A stretch of 7,605 nt of DNA. It comes from Rickettsiaceae bacterium (GTDB taxonomy: Bacteria; Pseudomonadota; Alphaproteobacteria; Rickettsiales; Rickettsiaceae). Below, one piece after another: positions 7,060 through 7,605 of the stretch (the stretch's first letter is position 1; each line of letters opens with the position of its first letter). A program made the position numbers and the translations under genes. A model generated the notes under the pieces. That model did no database searches. It was not told where the DNA came from and saw only the letters and a list, made by a program, of their open reading frames with translations. The DNA is taken from NCBI GenBank assembly GCA_021741285.1, contig JAIOYD010000067.1, positions 1 through 7,605 of the forward strand, given 5' to 3'.

Positions 7060-7486
7060 CATCCTCTTCAATTCTATAAAAAAAATTGGTCTAAAGTATT
7101 GTATTAATAACCCAATAATTGGTATTGTCGCAGCAATTTCTCTGTGCGCTACAATAGTTTTTATTGACGAAATTATTAATCCTACAGGCCATGTCCATAT
7201 TTATTTTCAAACAACCTTCTGGCTTTGGATGACCGTTTTATTCTCAACATTTGCGGATAGCTATGCGGAGTCAAAAATTGAGCATTATCAAACTCATGAT
7301 GATTACTACCAAGCAAGTCTTTTAATAAAAAAACTTACCAATATTAAGGACATAAGCAATTTCTCATTCGTGGCTAAAGAAAAAATTAGAGCCGGCAACT
7401 TGATCCTTCTAACGAAAGTTGACACAGTACCATTTGATGGAATTATAGTTAAAGGAGCATGTTATGTTAATAGACCTCTTGCATAA
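7043..7486 (+). pseudogene. kdpB: kdpB-like P-type ATPase gene, truncated by IS insertion
   Basis: The frame resembles the N-terminus of KdpB, the ATPase subunit of the KdpABC potassium pump. It has a first membrane segment NNPIIGIVAAISLCATIVF (about 23-41), a second with FWLWMTVLFSTFADSYAES (about 58-76), and the start of the actuator domain, KIRAGNLILLTKVDTVPFDG. Residues to V142 are native; N143 uses the first base of the IS repeat at 7471, and RPLA plus the TAA at 7484-7486 come from the IS. The break lies just before the expected TGES motif, so the phosphorylation and nucleotide domains are missing. KdpB is normally about 680 residues. No kdpA lies upstream; lysC takes that place. The ATG sits inside lysC with no clear ribosome binding site, suggesting translational coupling. 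Another P-type ATPase is possible, but FWLWMTVLFSTFA fits KdpB best. Confidence 0.75.
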
Positions 7487-7605
7487 CCTCTTTAAAGCTC
7501 GAAATTATAAATTCCGGCAATTAAGTTGAATCTTAAACCGAACCGTTTTCTTCTATTTCTGTAACGATCGGCGATAATTTTAAATCTTTTAACCATACCA
7601 ATTAC
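7471..7605 (-). mobile_element. 3' tail of the same IS, right copy, inverted
   Basis: Bases 7471-7603 are the exact reverse complement of 1-133, and 7604-7605 extend the transposase frame by two further bases. The element end faces left into the kdpB-like gene. The flanking bases (…TATGTTAA) differ from those at the left junction, so the two copies represent separate junctions with only TA in common. Confidence 0.85.
7492..7605 (-). CDS. IS5-type transposase, C-terminal fragment (right copy)
   Basis: The minus-strand frame enters at the window edge and stops at 7492-7494. It encodes the same arginine-rich tail as the left copy, with two added residues (Val-Ile-Gly-Met at the visible start). 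Catalytic residues lie outside the window. Confidence 0.7.
   Translation of the reverse strand, partial: VIGMVKRFKIIADRYRNRRKRFGLRFNLIAGIYNFEL

Overview
The window is an AT-rich bacterial segment, and its gene content points to a Rickettsiaceae genome (Rickettsia or a close relative). The supporting genes are a rickettsial-type VirB9 of the vir-like type IV secretion system, a sodium/solute-symporter plus histidine-kinase sensor, ubiG next to an aspartokinase gene, and a transposase C-terminus of the kind common in Rickettsia insertion sequences. The family assignment rests on motifs and remembered family features, not on a database search.

Layout from left to right: bases 1-133 are the tail of an insertion sequence. 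It is followed 7 bp later by a virB9 reading frame on the + strand. Convergent to it on the - strand is a long sensor gene. In this sequence that gene is split into a C-terminal histidine kinase (1142-2722) and an N-terminal sodium/solute symporter (2655-4085) by what looks like a one-base insertion near 2696-2697. A 199-bp AT-rich gap follows, then a beta-carbonic anhydrase and ubiG, both on the - strand. A short divergent promoter region separates ubiG from lysC (aspartokinase, + strand). The start of a kdpB-like P-type ATPase gene overlaps the 3' end of lysC by 17 bp. It is cut off after about 142 codons by a second copy of the same insertion-sequence tail, inverted, at 7471-7603.

The two outer tails are identical over 133 bp and lie in opposite orientation. 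The window therefore has the form of a segment bracketed by two inverted IS copies. Because it begins and ends inside the repeat, it also looks like a complete contig whose assembly stopped at a repeated IS.

The intact genes serve separate household tasks: ubiquinone synthesis (UbiG), entry into lysine/diaminopimelate synthesis for peptidoglycan (LysC), CO2/bicarbonate interconversion (carbonic anhydrase) and part of a secretion channel (VirB9). The clearest signs of decay or remodelling are the split sensor with an altered ATP-binding motif, the IS-truncated kdpB, and the unusual amino-terminal extension of VirB9 beside an IS end. No RNA genes, CRISPR array or phage genes were seen. I found no convincing evidence of an undescribed multi-gene system; the unusual points are listed as findings.
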